From assembly GCF_020567375.1 (NCBI RefSeq), contig NZ_JAJBZM010000001.1:357396-421395 (forward strand): 64,000 nt of DNA. Direction: 5' to 3'. Below, piece after piece: positions 33,239 through 42,696 of this stretch; position 1 is the first letter of the stretch, and each line of letters opens with the position of its first letter. The notes under the pieces were generated by a model, which saw only the letters and a program-made list of their open reading frames with translations, ran no database searches and was not told the DNA's origin. The position numbers and the translations under genes were made by a program. This DNA comes from Janibacter melonis. GTDB lineage: Bacteria > Actinomycetota > Actinomycetes > Actinomycetales > Dermatophilaceae.

Positions 33239-35692
33239 GTGCCCACTCGCCACACCTCGCCCCGACGCCGTCGCGCGCTCGCGGCGCTCACCGCCGTCCC
33301 GCTCGTCACCGCCGCTCTCGCCGTCACCGCGCCGAACGCCACCGCCGTCTCCACGACGGTCGTCATCTCCGAGGCCTACGGCGGCGGCGGCAACTCCGGC
33401 GCCCCCTTCCGCAGCGACTTCGTCGAGCTCGCCAACCGCTCCGGCGCGGCCGTCGACCTCAGCGGCTGGAGCCTGGCCTACTACTCCGCGAGCGGCACGA
33501 CCGCGCAGACGACGCCGCTGAGCGGCAGCATCGCCGCGGGTGGTCGCTACCTCGTCAAGCAGGCCGACGGCGCGAGCGCGACCGCCCCCGCGCTGCCCAC
33601 CCCCGACGCGACCGGCACGGTCCCGATGTCCTCGAGCGGCGCCCGCGTCGTCCTGCGCGACGCGAGCGGGGGCGAGGTCGACCTCCTCGGCTGGGGCTCG
33701 GCGACGACCTTCGAGGGCGCGCCGGCCGGGGCGACGAGCAACACGACGTCCGTCGCGCGCCGCGACATCTGCAGCGACACGGACAACAACGCGGGTGACT
33801 TCGTCGTCGGGGCACCGACGCCGCAGTCCTCGACGACCCCGGTGACGACGTGCGAAGGGGGCGAGGAGCCGCCCGTCGACGAGCCGGAGACCATCGCGCA
33901 GATCCAGGGCGCCGCGCACCTCTCCCCGCTCGACGGGCAGCGGGTCAACGGCGTCGAAGGGGTCGTGACCGCGGTGAGCCGCAACGGCTTCTGGATGCAG
34001 TCGACCACCCCGGACGACGACCCCGCGACGTCCGAGGCGATCCTCGTCTACACCCGCACGGCGCCGACCGCGACGGTCGGCGACACCGTGAGCGTCGACG
34101 GCGCCGTCGACGAGTTCCGTCCCGGTGGCTCCAGCGGGTGGGACAACCTCACGACGACGCAGGTCGTCGGCCCGCGGGTGACCGTGACCGGCACGGCGCC
34201 CGTCCCGGCCCCGGTCGTCCTCGGCGAGGACCGCACCGCCCCGCAGCAGAGCGTCGACGCGGCGGACCCGAAGAACGTCGAGTACGACGGTGCCGAGTTC
34301 CGGCCCGAGCGCGACGCCATCGACTTCTACGAGTCGCTCGAGGGCATGCGCCTCGGGGTGCGCGACGCGACCGCCGTCGGCCCGACGAACTCCTTCGGCG
34401 AGCTCCCCGTCGTGCCCGGCAGCGGTGTCCAGGCCACCCGCACCGCGTGGGACGGCGTCGTCTACTCCGGCTACGACCGGCCCAACACGATGCGCGTCAT
34501 CCTCGACGACTACCTCACCGGCGTCCTCCCGGCGGCCGACCAGGGCGACACCCTGCCGGGGCTCGTCACCGGCGTCCTCGACTACGACTTCGGCAACTTC
34601 AAGCTCCACGTCCAGGAGCAGCCGACGGTCGTCGACGGCCCGGCGCAGCGCGAGGTCGCGCCCGTCCAGCGCGACCGCGAGCTGAGCGTCGCGTCCTTCA
34701 ACGTCGAGAACCTCGCGCCGACGAACCCGCAGGAGAAGTTCGACCGGCTCGCGGGGCAGATCGTGACGAACCTGCGCTCCCCCGACGTCATCGCCGTCGA
34801 GGAGGTCCAAGACGACAACGGCGCGGTCGACGACGGCACCGTCGACTCGACCGCGACGACCGACAAGCTCGCCGCGGCGATCCTCGCCCAGGGCGGACCG
34901 CAGTACACGGCGCACTGGGTCAACCCGAAGGACAAGGCCGACGGCGGCCAGCCCGGCGGCAACATCCGCAACGTCCTGCTCGTGCGCGCCGACCGCGACG
35001 TCGACGTCATCACCCGCGACGCGGGCGACCCCGAGCACGAGGCACTCGTCGAGACGCGGCGCAAGGGCAAGCGGACCGAGACCTACCTCACGACCTCGCC
35101 GGGCCGCGTCGACCCGACGAACCCCGCCTTCGAGAGCTCGCGCAAGCCGCTCGTCACCGAGCTGCGCTACCGCGGCGAGAGCGTCTTCGTCATCGCCGTG
35201 CACCTGAGCAGCAAGGGCGGCGACGACCCGCTCTTCGGGCGCTGGCAGCAGCCGGTGCGCTCCAGCGAGGACGACCGGCACGCCCAGGCGCGCGCGGTGC
35301 GCTCCTTCGTCGACGACCTGCTCGAGGCCGACAGCCAGGCCAAGGTCGTCGTCGCCGGCGACGTCAACGACTTCGAGTTCTCGCAGACCGCCGACATCCT
35401 CGTCGACACGCTCGAGGGCAGCGGCTCGACGGCGCTGACCGACCTGCCGCGCACCCTGCCCGCCGGTGAGCGGTGGACCTACGTCTTCGACGGCAACAGC
35501 CAGGTCCTCGACCACATCCTGCTCAGCCCCTCGCTCGTGACGCGGGAGAAGGTCAACGGCCCGTGGCGGCCCGGCAAGCACCAGCACGGCGAGCCGGTCT
35601 TCCGCTACGACATCGTCCACACGAACGCCGCCTTCTCCGACCAGGACAGCGACCACGACCCGCAGGTCGTGCACCTGGACCTCAAGAAGTAG
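33239..35692 (+). CDS. ExeM/NucH family extracellular endonuclease
   Basis: An 817-residue secreted protein. A signal peptide (RRRRALAALTAVPLVTAALA...) ends near residue 38. A lamin-tail-like domain (about 40-170; VVISEAYGGGGNSG, FVELANRSGAAVDLSGWSLA), an OB-like middle and a C-terminal endonuclease/exonuclease/phosphatase domain (about 490-815) follow. The nuclease parts show ASFNVENLAP, VIAVEEVQDDNG, VAGDVNDFEFSQT and the terminal DSDHDPQVVHLDL. It degrades extracellular DNA, as ExeM does in Shewanella biofilms. The GTG start follows CAGGAG. In an organism that may take up DNA, its role deserves attention. Confidence 0.87.
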   Translation: MPTRHTSPRRRRALAALTAVPLVTAALAVTAPNATAVSTTVVISEAYGGGGNSGAPFRSDFVELANRSGAAVDLSGWSLAYYSASGTTAQTTPLSGSIAAGGRYLVKQADGASATAPALPTPDATGTVPMSSSGARVVLRDASGGEVDLLGWGSATTFEGAPAGATSNTTSVARRDICSDTDNNAGDFVVGAPTPQSSTTPVTTCEGGEEPPVDEPETIAQIQGAAHLSPLDGQRVNGVEGVVTAVSRNGFWMQSTTPDDDPATSEAILVYTRTAPTATVGDTVSVDGAVDEFRPGGSSGWDNLTTTQVVGPRVTVTGTAPVPAPVVLGEDRTAPQQSVDAADPKNVEYDGAEFRPERDAIDFYESLEGMRLGVRDATAVGPTNSFGELPVVPGSGVQATRTAWDGVVYSGYDRPNTMRVILDDYLTGVLPAADQGDTLPGLVTGVLDYDFGNFKLHVQEQPTVVDGPAQREVAPVQRDRELSVASFNVENLAPTNPQEKFDRLAGQIVTNLRSPDVIAVEEVQDDNGAVDDGTVDSTATTDKLAAAILAQGGPQYTAHWVNPKDKADGGQPGGNIRNVLLVRADRDVDVITRDAGDPEHEALVETRRKGKRTETYLTTSPGRVDPTNPAFESSRKPLVTELRYRGESVFVIAVHLSSKGGDDPLFGRWQQPVRSSEDDRHAQARAVRSFVDDLLEADSQAKVVVAGDVNDFEFSQTADILVDTLEGSGSTALTDLPRTLPAGERWTYVFDGNSQVLDHILLSPSLVTREKVNGPWRPGKHQHGEPVFRYDIVHTNAAFSDQDSDHDPQVVHLDLKK

Positions 35693-35713
35693 GGCTCTGC
35701 CCCCTTCGCACCG

Positions 35714-35753
35714 ACGCCCTCACGCCCCGGGAACATCTGGGGCGTGAGGGCGT
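35714..35753. terminator. Hairpin terminator candidate after the extracellular nuclease gene
   Basis: Perfect 15-bp arms ACGCCCTCACGCCCC (35714-35728) and its complement (35739-35753) with a 10-nt loop follow the nuclease stop by about 20 bp. No T run is present. Confidence 0.65.
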
Positions 35754-35795
35754 TGGCATGATGTGATCCACCCCCGACCCGCGAAGGAGACCATC

Positions 35796-36221
35796 GTGGA
35801 GCCCACCGGCCGGCAGTACTCCGTGTCCAAGGACGACGCCCAGTGGCGGTCCGAGCTCAGCGCCGACGAGTACTCGGTGCTGCGTCAGGCCGGCACGGAG
35901 CGTCCCTTCACCGGCGAGTACACCGACACGACGACCGAAGGGGTGTACGCCTGCCGCGCGTGCGGCGCCGAGCTCTTCACCTCGACGGAGAAGTTCGAGA
36001 GCCATTGCGGCTGGCCGTCCTTCTTCGCCCCGCTCGCGCAGGACCGCGTCGAGTACATCCAGGACGACTCGCTCCCGGGCCGCCCCCGCGTCGAGGTCCG
36101 CTGCGGCAGCTGCGGCAGCCACCTCGGGCACGTCTTCGAGGGCGAGGGCTACGAGACCCCCACCGACCAGCGGTACTGCATCAACTCGATCGCCATGACC
36201 CTGCGCCCCGCCCAGGGCTGA
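35796..36221 (+). CDS. msrB: Peptide-methionine (R)-S-oxide reductase
   Basis: A 141-residue MsrB with the four zinc-binding cysteines (CRAC and CGSC), HCGWPSFF, and the catalytic RYCINSIAMTLRP end. It reduces methionine-R-sulfoxide in proteins. The GTG at 35796, 7 bp after GAAGGAG, was preferred over an earlier in-frame codon. It lies between the secreted nuclease and the DUF559 cassette, whose left inverted repeat starts 8 bp after this stop. A rare GAA codon (TEGV) falls in a CGAAGGGG motif. Confidence 0.93.
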   Translation: MEPTGRQYSVSKDDAQWRSELSADEYSVLRQAGTERPFTGEYTDTTTEGVYACRACGAELFTSTEKFESHCGWPSFFAPLAQDRVEYIQDDSLPGRPRVEVRCGSCGSHLGHVFEGEGYETPTDQRYCINSIAMTLRPAQG

Positions 36222-36229
36222 TCCCCCTT

Positions 36230-36315
36230 CGCCCCACCCGTCACCCGTTTCTCGGGTGACCCGATAAACCCCGGCTTGGCACCAGTAAGAAACTCGTGCG
36301 AAGCCGGGGTTTGTC
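36230..36315. repeat. Left inverted repeat of the DUF559 cassette (hairpin-forming)
   Basis: The 69 bp at 36247-36315 match the reverse complement of 37351-37419 at 59 of 69 positions. An outer 9-bp block, CGCCCCACC (36230-36238), also matches its counterpart at 37428-37436 with the same 8-bp gap. Within the repeat AAACCCCGGCTT and AAGCCGGGGTTT form a hairpin stem, with GTTTCTCGGGTGACCCGAT outside it. Confidence 0.85.
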
Positions 36316-36327
36316 ATGCTCAGCGGG

Positions 36328-37239
36328 TCACGCGGCGACGGCGAGGGCTGCCGTGACGGCGGCGATGATGCGATCGGTGTGGAAGAGGTCCGCCCAGGTC
36401 AGCCGCACGACGACGTAACCGAGGGCGCGGAGCCGGTCCTCGCGCTTCTTCTCACGGAAGAGGGCGTCAGTGCCGCCCTCCGTGTACTTGACCTTGCCGT
36501 CGAACTCCAGCAGCACCCGGGTGCCCTTGATGCGCAGGTCGACCCGCCCGACGAAGACCCCGTCCTGGTCGGCGATGTCCACCTGCGACTCCACCTCGAG
36601 CCCCGCACCACGAAGGGCGACCCGGGTCACGCTCTCACCGAGGGACTCGGCCGCCGCGTCGGCCCACGCGAGGGCACACGTGAGACGGGACGAGCGCGGG
36701 GTGCCGGCCATGGCCTCTCGGACGGCCTCGAGCTCGTGCATCGAGACCTTCCGCTCGTGGAGAGCGGCGTCGATCGACGCGACGCCGGCGGGGATCCCGT
36801 GGTCGACGGCCGTCTGGGCGAGCGCGTCGGGCAGGGGCACCGCCGGACCCCAGGGCGTGGCGACCGGCTCCTGGCGAAGGGGCCGGATGCGCAGCTGCTC
36901 GGTGAAGGCCTCGCGGGCGATGGGCCGGCAGATGTCGGTCCGGATCACCGCCACCTCGAAGGTCGGCACGCCATGAGCCTCGACGGCGGTGCCGCTCGCG
37001 AGGACGGCGTCCGGGTAGACCCGCAGGGCCGCCCGGGCGAGGAGGCGACGGTGCTCCCCCTTCGTCCACTCCCCGGGTCGGGTGTAGGCGCCCCGGCAGA
37101 TCCTCACGATGACACCGCGGCGGCACCCGGCGGTGAGGACCTCGTCGCTCATGCCCGTCCGCAGGGCGTCCTGGCGGGTGAAGATGCCGTCCGGCATCGC
37201 GAGCAGGCTGCTGAAGATGTCTGGGGTGACGAGATGCAT
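36328..37239 (-). CDS. AbiEi-like / DUF559 (PD-(D/E)XK) nuclease-domain protein
   Basis: A 303-residue protein. The N-terminus (about residues 8-60) resembles the AbiEi_4 winged-helix domain (IFTRQDALRTGMSDEVLTAG, then VIVRICRGAYTRPGEW). The C-terminus (about 200-300) is a DUF559/Vsr-like nuclease fold with Glu202, Asp234 in GRVDLRIKG, Glu245 and Lys249 in LLEFDGKVKY, and REDRLRALGYVVVRLTW; all expected catalytic residues are present. Such proteins are multi-copy in actinobacteria and have no proven function. The gene lies alone between convergent msrB and hemQ, enclosed by long inverted hairpin repeats. The ATG at 37239 is the first start. Confidence 0.85.
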   Translation of the reverse strand: MHLVTPDIFSSLLAMPDGIFTRQDALRTGMSDEVLTAGCRRGVIVRICRGAYTRPGEWTKGEHRRLLARAALRVYPDAVLASGTAVEAHGVPTFEVAVIRTDICRPIAREAFTEQLRIRPLRQEPVATPWGPAVPLPDALAQTAVDHGIPAGVASIDAALHERKVSMHELEAVREAMAGTPRSSRLTCALAWADAAAESLGESVTRVALRGAGLEVESQVDIADQDGVFVGRVDLRIKGTRVLLEFDGKVKYTEGGTDALFREKKREDRLRALGYVVVRLTWADLFHTDRIIAAVTAALAVAA

Positions 37240-37350
37240 GCGTCACGGTCGCGCTCTGTGCCCTGTCGGCGCCGTGGTCGACCCCGGGCTGTGGACGAGG
37301 TTCCCGAGCGGTCGGTGCCTGGGGACAACCACGTCGAGGGCACTGAGCAA

Positions 37351-37436
37351 GACAAACCCCGGCTCGGCAGGAGTTCGGGACTCGTGCTAAGCCGGGGTTT
37401 ATCGGGTGACCCGAGAAACTTGGGGCAGGTGGGGCG
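37351..37436. repeat. Right inverted repeat of the DUF559 cassette (hairpin-forming)
   Basis: The reverse complement of 37351-37419 is 59/69 identical to 36247-36315, and GGTGGGGCG at 37428-37436 mirrors the left outer block. The internal stem is AAACCCCGGCT / AGCCGGGGTTT. It lies upstream of the DUF559 gene, so it cannot be only that gene's terminator. Confidence 0.85.
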
Positions 37437-38153
37437 TCAGCGCAGACGCTCGACGAAGTCGGCCATCTCCACCCGCGGGCCGGTGTAGAAGGGGATCTCC
37501 TCGCGGACGTGGAGGCGGGCCTTGGAGGCGCGCAGCTCGCGCATGAGGTCGACGATCCGGTGCAGCTCGTCGGCCTCGAAGGCGAGCACCCACTCGTAGT
37601 CGCCGAGGGCGAAGGAGCTGATGGTGTTCGCGCGCACGTCCGGGTAGTCACGGGCCATCGCGCCGTGCTCGGCGAGCATCGAGCGGCGCTCGGTCTCGTC
37701 CATGACGTACCAGTCGTAGGAGCGCACGAAGGGGTAGACGCACAGGTAGGCACGGGGGTCCTCGCCGGCCATGAAGGCCGGGATGTGGCTGCGGTTGAAC
37801 TCCGCCTGGCGGTGCAGCGCGGCGACCGACCACACGGGCTCGAGGTGCTGCCCGAGCGCGGTGCGCAAGAAGCGGTGGTAGGCGCCCTGCAGCTGCTCGA
37901 TCGTGTCGGCGTGCCACCAGATCATGAGGTCGGCGTCGGCGCGCAGACCGGCGACGTCGTAGGTGCCGCGGATGCGCACCCCGTCCGCCTCGAGCTCGGC
38001 GAAGAGCTCGGCGACCTCGGCCGCCGCGCCCTCGCGGTCCTCGCCGAGCGGGCTCACCGCGGCGAAGACGGAGAACATCGCGTAGTGCACCGAGGAGTTG
38101 ATCGCCTCGAGCTGCTCGCGCGACGGCTTGGACGGGGACGGACGGGTGCTCAT
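37437..38153 (-). CDS. hemQ: Coproheme decarboxylase (chlorite dismutase family)
   Basis: A 238-residue HemQ. Recognisable parts are [39 protein letters not shown], and the diagnostic [20 protein letters not shown] followed by LAEHG, which includes the active-site Tyr and proximal His regions, then [19 protein letters not shown]. It converts coproheme III to heme b, the last step of the coproporphyrin-dependent pathway used by actinobacteria. The ATG at 38153 overlaps the hemY stop (ATGA), so both are coupled. Its 3' end directly meets the DUF559 cassette. Confidence 0.92.
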   Translation of the reverse strand: MSTRPSPSKPSREQLEAINSSVHYAMFSVFAAVSPLGEDREGAAAEVAELFAELEADGVRIRGTYDVAGLRADADLMIWWHADTIEQLQGAYHRFLRTALGQHLEPVWSVAALHRQAEFNRSHIPAFMAGEDPRAYLCVYPFVRSYDWYVMDETERRSMLAEHGAMARDYPDVRANTISSFALGDYEWVLAFEADELHRIVDLMRELRASKARLHVREEIPFYTGPRVEMADFVERLR

Positions 38154-39601
38154 GCGATCTCCTTGGTGTGGCTCAGCTGGTCGTGGGTGATGTCTGCGGT
38201 GGCCCGGGCGTGGGCGATGACGGCGGCGATGCCGACCCCCTCGTAGGTCGCGCCGGTGACGGCGAGCCCGGGCAGGTCGGCGAGCCCGGAGACGACGCGG
38301 GCGACACGGGCGCGGTGGCCGACCGTGTACTGCGGCAGCCCCCCGCCCCAGCGCTGCACGTGGCTGTCGGCGACCTGCGGCACGGGCCGGCCCAGCGCGG
38401 TCGCGACGTCGGCGAGGGCCCCGCGGACGAGCTCGGCGTCCTCGCGCTGCAGGCTCGTGACGTCGCCGGCGCGTCCGACGGAGGCCCGCAGCAGGAGCAG
38501 CCCGTGCTCGCGCGCCGCCTGCGCCGCCCACGCCCACTTCGTGCTGACGAAGGTGCTCGCCTTGATGAGCCGCCCGTCCACCGCGGGCACGAGGAAGCCC
38601 GACCCCGGCAGGTCGTCCCAGCCGTCCCGACCGGCGGGGACGGCGATCGTCACGACGGCCATCGAGGCGGTCTCGACCTCGGCGAGCGCGTCGGCGGCGA
38701 CGGGGGCGACGTCGCGCAGGAGACGGGTCGCGGCGGGTGCGGGGGTCGCGACGACGACCGCGTCCGCGTCGATCGCCTCGGACGCGGTCGTCGGGCCGAC
38801 GACGACGCGCCAGCCCTGCGCGGTGCGCTCGACGCCGCGGCTGATCGTGCCGAGACGGATCTGCCCGCCGTGCGCGCGCACCCGGTCCGCGAGCGCGAGC
38901 GGCAGCTGGTGGACTCCCCCGTCGACGCCGAGCAGGGCGGGTCCGCGCCGGCCGGTCGCCCCGCCTGCGCCCGAAGCGGGTGCCGCCGCGGGGTCGGCAG
39001 GAGGAACGAGCGCGCGGGCGCCGGCGGCGAGCGAGCCGTGCTCGCGCGCGGCCTGCCACAGCCCGCCCATCGTCGAGGGGAGCGAGAGCTCGTCGACGCG
39101 GCCGGCGTAGACCCCGCCGAGGAGCGGCTCGACGAGCCGGTCGACGACGGCGCGGCCGTACTCGGCGGAGATGCCCGCGGCCACGGAGACGTCGGCGTCG
39201 GGCCCCTCGCCGAGGGCTGCTGCTCCCCCCTTCGCCGCCCGCTCCTGCTCCTGCTCGGTGAGGACGCCGCCGGTCGTCGCGGCGTCCGCAGGGACACCCA
39301 TGTAGGTCCGGGTGGGCAGCGGCACGAGCCGGCCGCGGTCCCACAGCTGTGCGGGGACGGGCTCGGGGCGCACCTGGCGCTGCGCGAGGCCGACGCGCTC
39401 CAGCGCCGCCGTCGCGTCGTCGGTGATCCGCACGGACTCGGCGCCGACGTCGAGGCGCACCCCGGCGACCTCGGCCGGCGCCACGACGCCGCCCACGCGG
39501 TCGCGACCCTCGACGACGAGCACGTCGTGCCCGCGCGCGGCGAGCGACTCCGCGGTGGTCAGACCGGCGATCCCGGCCCCGATGACGACGACTCGAGCCA
39601 T
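38150..39601 (-). CDS. hemY: Coproporphyrinogen III / protoporphyrinogen oxidase (HemY-type)
   Basis: A 483-residue FAD enzyme. It starts [20 protein letters not shown] with the dinucleotide motif, then VEGRDRVGG, and ends with the family sequence [20 protein letters not shown]. With HemQ immediately downstream it should oxidise coproporphyrinogen III to coproporphyrin III with O2. The ATG at 39601 follows GGGGGC; an upstream GTG would add seven residues at most. It overlaps hemQ by ATGA. A DUF4349 lipoprotein gene lies divergently upstream. Confidence 0.9.
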   Translation of the reverse strand: MARVVVIGAGIAGLTTAESLAARGHDVLVVEGRDRVGGVVAPAEVAGVRLDVGAESVRITDDATAALERVGLAQRQVRPEPVPAQLWDRGRLVPLPTRTYMGVPADAATTGGVLTEQEQERAAKGGAAALGEGPDADVSVAAGISAEYGRAVVDRLVEPLLGGVYAGRVDELSLPSTMGGLWQAAREHGSLAAGARALVPPADPAAAPASGAGGATGRRGPALLGVDGGVHQLPLALADRVRAHGGQIRLGTISRGVERTAQGWRVVVGPTTASEAIDADAVVVATPAPAATRLLRDVAPVAADALAEVETASMAVVTIAVPAGRDGWDDLPGSGFLVPAVDGRLIKASTFVSTKWAWAAQAAREHGLLLLRASVGRAGDVTSLQREDAELVRGALADVATALGRPVPQVADSHVQRWGGGLPQYTVGHRARVARVVSGLADLPGLAVTGATYEGVGIAAVIAHARATADITHDQLSHTKEIA

Positions 39602-39729
39602 GCCCCCAACTCTGCCACCCACGCGTGACCCGATCGTGACCGCCCCGGCCGGAACCCCCCGCCCCGCCGGCGCCGTCCCATCCCCGACGGCGCCGCACCC
39701 GGCGGTGCCGCGAGAGCAGGGGGCAGACG

Positions 39730-40725
39730 ATGAGCACGCAGGCGAGCAGGACGCACCGCGAGGACAGCACGAAGGGGTGGCGCCGCCCGGCCGTCGGGAC
39801 GGCCGCCGCGGCGCTGGTGGCGGCGGTGACGCTCACGGGGTGCGGCTTCGGCGGGTCGTCCTCCGACTCCGGCGTCCCCCGGTCCGAGGGCGCGACCGCC
39901 CAGGGCGAGGGAGGCGCCGCCGAGGACTCCTCGGTCGCCGACGACCAGGACGCGAGCCGACCGGCCACCGGCGCGAAGGGGGCGACGGGCGCGCGCTCCC
40001 AGCAGCGCACCGTCGTCTCGCAGCAGCGCCTGGCCCGCAGCGCGACCCTCGACCTCACCGTCGCCGACGTCGACCAGGCCGCGGCGAAGGTCCGCAGCGC
40101 GGCCGCCCGGGTCGACGGCGCGGTGACCTCGGAGGAGGTCTCCTCGGACGAGGGTCACGCGTGGGGCGAGGTGGTCGTCACCGTGCCGAGCTCACGTCTC
40201 GACACGACCCTCGACGCGCTGTCCGAGCTCGGGACCGTCGAGCGGCGCACGACCTCGACGAGCGACGAGAGCTCGACCTACACCGACACCTCGTCGCGCA
40301 TCAAGACCATGCGGGCCTCCATCGCCCGCGTCCAGCGGCTCGTCGCGAGCACGGACGACATCGACCAGCTCGTCACGCTCGAGAGCGACCTGTCGACCCG
40401 TCAGGCCGACCTCGAGTCGCTCCTGGCCCAGCTCAAGGACCTCGAGCGGCGCACGAGCACCTCGCCGGTGACGGTCAGCCTGTCGCAGGAGGGCGCGCCG
40501 GAGCGTGAGGACGAGGACGCGACGGGCTTCGTCGCCGGGCTGTCGGCCGGCTGGGACGCCTTCGGCAGCTCGGCGGCCGTGCTGCTCACGGTCCTGGGGG
40601 CGCTCACCCCCTTCGTCGCGCTCGGGCTGCTCGTCACCGCGCCGCTCGTGTGGTGGTGGCGGCGCCGGCGGGTCAGCGCGCCGCTCGTACCGGCTGCTGG
40701 TGGACCAGCTCGACGACACGGGTGA
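39730..40725 (+). CDS. DUF4349 domain lipoprotein with C-terminal membrane helix
   Basis: A 331-residue protein with a lipoprotein signal peptide and lipobox LTGC (Cys38). A Ser/Gly/Glu-rich linker follows, then the DUF4349 domain (about residues 105-275; [24 protein letters not shown]-type contacts, and a coiled coil around [20 protein letters not shown]) and one hydrophobic helix near residues 290-312 with a basic end. DUF4349 proteins are surface proteins of unknown function. The last 53 bp overlap the 3' end of hemE on the opposite strand. Confidence 0.83.
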   Translation: MSTQASRTHREDSTKGWRRPAVGTAAAALVAAVTLTGCGFGGSSSDSGVPRSEGATAQGEGGAAEDSSVADDQDASRPATGAKGATGARSQQRTVVSQQRLARSATLDLTVADVDQAAAKVRSAAARVDGAVTSEEVSSDEGHAWGEVVVTVPSSRLDTTLDALSELGTVERRTTSTSDESSTYTDTSSRIKTMRASIARVQRLVASTDDIDQLVTLESDLSTRQADLESLLAQLKDLERRTSTSPVTVSLSQEGAPEREDEDATGFVAGLSAGWDAFGSSAAVLLTVLGALTPFVALGLLVTAPLVWWWRRRRVSAPLVPAAGGPARRHG

Positions 40726-41797
40726 GGACGTCGGGGTCGGTGGTGGGCAGCACGCCGTGGCCGAGGTTGAAGATGTGGCCCGGCGCGGCGTGGCCCTCGG
40801 CCACGATGCGCTCGACCGCCGCCGCCAGCGGCTCCCACGGGGCGAAGAGGAGGGCGGGGTCGAGGTTGCCCTGGACGGCGTGGCGGCCCTCGAGCCGCTC
40901 GATCGCGTCGGCCAGCGAGGTCCGGTAGTCGACGCCGACGACGTCGGCCCCCGCCGCGCCCATGTCGCGCAGCAGCTCGCCGGTGCCGACCCCGAAGTGG
41001 ATCGTCGGGACGTCGAGGTCGGCGACCATCGCCAGGGCCGCGGCCGAGTGGGGCTGCACGTGCGTCACGTAGTCGGCCCGCGAGAGGAAGCCGGCCCAGG
41101 AGTCGAAGAGCTGGACGACGCTCGCGCCGGCCTCGACCTGCACCCGCAGGAAGGCGCCCGCGATCCGCGCGAGCCGCTCGCACAGGTCGTGCCACAGCTG
41201 GGGGTCGCCGTGCATGAGCGCCTTGGTGCGCTCGTGGTTCTTGCTCGGCCCGCCCTCGACGAGGTAGCTGGCGAGGGTGAAGGGCGCTCCGGCGAAGCCG
41301 ATGAGCGGGACCGGGCCGAGCTCGGCGACGAGCCGGCGCACCGACTCGGTGATGTCCGGGACGTGCTCGGGCGTCAGCTCGGGCAGCCGGTCGAGGTCGG
41401 CGCGGGTGCGGAAGGGCTCGGCGACCACCGGACCCCGGCCCGGCACGATGTCGAGGTCGACGCCCACGGCGTGCACCGGCACGACGATGTCGGAGAAGAA
41501 GATCGCCCCGTCGACGCCGTGACGGCGCACCGGCTGCATCGTGATCTCGGTGACGAGGTCGGGCGTGCGGCACGCGGCGAGCATCTCGTTGCCCTCGCGC
41601 AGCGCGCGGTACTCGGGCAGCGAGCGGCCGGCCTGACGCATGAACCACACGGGCGTGCGGCGCACGGGCAGCCCCCGTGCCGCGCGGACGAGGTCGCTGT
41701 CCGCCGAGGTCGTCGCCGCCTCGAGCGGCTGCTGCAGGCCCGGTGCGGCACCGGTGCGGTCGGCGCGGGCGTCGGCGGTGGGGTCGGCGGTGCTCAC
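40673..41797 (-). CDS. hemE: Uroporphyrinogen decarboxylase
   Basis: A 374-residue HemE with the N-terminal signature TPVWFMRQAGRSLPEYRALR (substrate-binding Arg residues), FFSDIVVPVHAVGVDLDIVP, LIGFAGAPFTLASYLVEGG and the end [20 protein letters not shown]. It removes four carboxyl groups from uroporphyrinogen III to give coproporphyrinogen III, the substrate of the adjacent hemY product. A roughly 30-residue N-terminal extension precedes the core. The GTG start is at 41797. Overlaps the convergent DUF4349 gene by 53 bp. Confidence 0.94.
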   Translation of the reverse strand: MSTADPTADARADRTGAAPGLQQPLEAATTSADSDLVRAARGLPVRRTPVWFMRQAGRSLPEYRALREGNEMLAACRTPDLVTEITMQPVRRHGVDGAIFFSDIVVPVHAVGVDLDIVPGRGPVVAEPFRTRADLDRLPELTPEHVPDITESVRRLVAELGPVPLIGFAGAPFTLASYLVEGGPSKNHERTKALMHGDPQLWHDLCERLARIAGAFLRVQVEAGASVVQLFDSWAGFLSRADYVTHVQPHSAAALAMVADLDVPTIHFGVGTGELLRDMGAAGADVVGVDYRTSLADAIERLEGRHAVQGNLDPALLFAPWEPLAAAVERIVAEGHAAPGHIFNLGHGVLPTTDPDVLTRVVELVHQQPVRAAR

Positions 41798-41859
41798 GCC
41801 CCGATCCTCCCCCACGGCCGGGCCGGTGACGAAACCCTCGTCCCCCCTTCGCCCGCGGC

Positions 41860-42696
41860 TCAGCCGGCGGCGAGCAGGACGACGCCGAGGAGGGCGAGGA
41901 CGACCCCGGCCGCCTGGACCGGCCGCAGCCGCTCGTGCAGGACGAGGGTCGCGAGCGCCACCGTGGCGACCGGGTAGAGCGAGGCGAGGACGCTGACGAC
42001 CGACAGCGGGCCGCGCGTCGCGGCGAGCGCGTAGAGGACGTTGGCCCCGAGGTCGGCGACACCGACGAGCAGGATCCCGGACAGGGTCGCGCGCGGCGGC
42101 ACCCCCACCCGGCGCACGGCGAGCGCGCCGAGGAGCACGACGAGCGCGCCGACGACCTTGAGCGACCACAGGGTGTGCAGGACCGAGCTGTGCGACCCGC
42201 GCTCGACGAGCACGAGCGAGGCCCCCAGGCCGAGCGCCGCGAGGAGCGCGAGGAGGACCGGGAGGCCGGCGCGCTCCCCCTTCGCCCCCGTCCGCAGCTC
42301 AGGACCGCTCGCGAGGACGATGCCGACGACCGCGCACAGGAGGCCGATGACGACGAGGACGCCGACCGGGTCACCGCCGAGCAGCCCGACGACGACGGGG
42401 ACGACGACGCCGCACGCGGCGACCGGTGCGACGACGCCCATCCGGCCCGCCGCGAGCCCTGCGTACAGCGCGCACAGGCCGAGGGTGCCGACGACCCCCG
42501 ACAGGCTCCCCCACAGCCACCAGCGACCGGGCGGCAGCGGCCCGGCGGAGAGGACGGCGACGCTCGTGAGCACCGCGGCGACCGCCAAGCTCCACCCGAG
42601 GACGACCCCCGCGGGCGTGCGCCGCGACGTCAGCCCGGCGACGAAGTCCGAGCTGCCCCACACCACCGCCGCGAGGAGGCCGAGGACGAGGGTCAC
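41860..42696 (-). CDS. EamA/DMT family transporter
   Basis: A 278-residue protein with ten hydrophobic segments in two five-helix halves, as in EamA drug/metabolite transporters. The start VTLVLGLLAAVVWGSSDFVA, PSGVVGTLGLCALYAGLAAG-like helix 4 and the second-half VYALAATRGPLSVVSVLASLYP-type helix are typical. Substrate unknown. The GTG start at 42696 lies inside the upstream copy of a direct repeat (42675-42745) whose second copy is at 44280-44354. Confidence 0.85.
   Translation of the reverse strand: MTLVLGLLAAVVWGSSDFVAGLTSRRTPAGVVLGWSLAVAAVLTSVAVLSAGPLPPGRWWLWGSLSGVVGTLGLCALYAGLAAGRMGVVAPVAACGVVVPVVVGLLGGDPVGVLVVIGLLCAVVGIVLASGPELRTGAKGERAGLPVLLALLAALGLGASLVLVERGSHSSVLHTLWSLKVVGALVVLLGALAVRRVGVPPRATLSGILLVGVADLGANVLYALAATRGPLSVVSVLASLYPVATVALATLVLHERLRPVQAAGVVLALLGVVLLAAG

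Larger units (their letters stand above)
36230..37436. mobile_element. Putative mobile cassette: DUF559 nuclease gene between long inverted repeats
   Basis: One complete gene (36328-37239) is bracketed by about 86-bp imperfect inverted repeats (36230-36315 and 37351-37436). It fills the gap between the convergent msrB and hemQ stops, the right repeat abutting the hemQ stop exactly. Each repeat is itself a hairpin, as in REP-flanked RAYT transposase genes, but the gene encodes a PD-(D/E)XK protein. No clear target duplication was seen. Mobility is inference. Confidence 0.5.

Noticed and set aside
36230-37436. The two repeats around the DUF559 gene as ordinary terminators only
   Set aside because: The right repeat lies upstream of the gene's start, and identity extends beyond the stems into flanking sequence at matched spacing. 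A terminator role may coexist.
39602-39729. A riboswitch or other structured RNA in the hemY/DUF4349 divergent spacer
   Set aside because: The spacer is short and no conserved riboswitch core could be recognised by eye.
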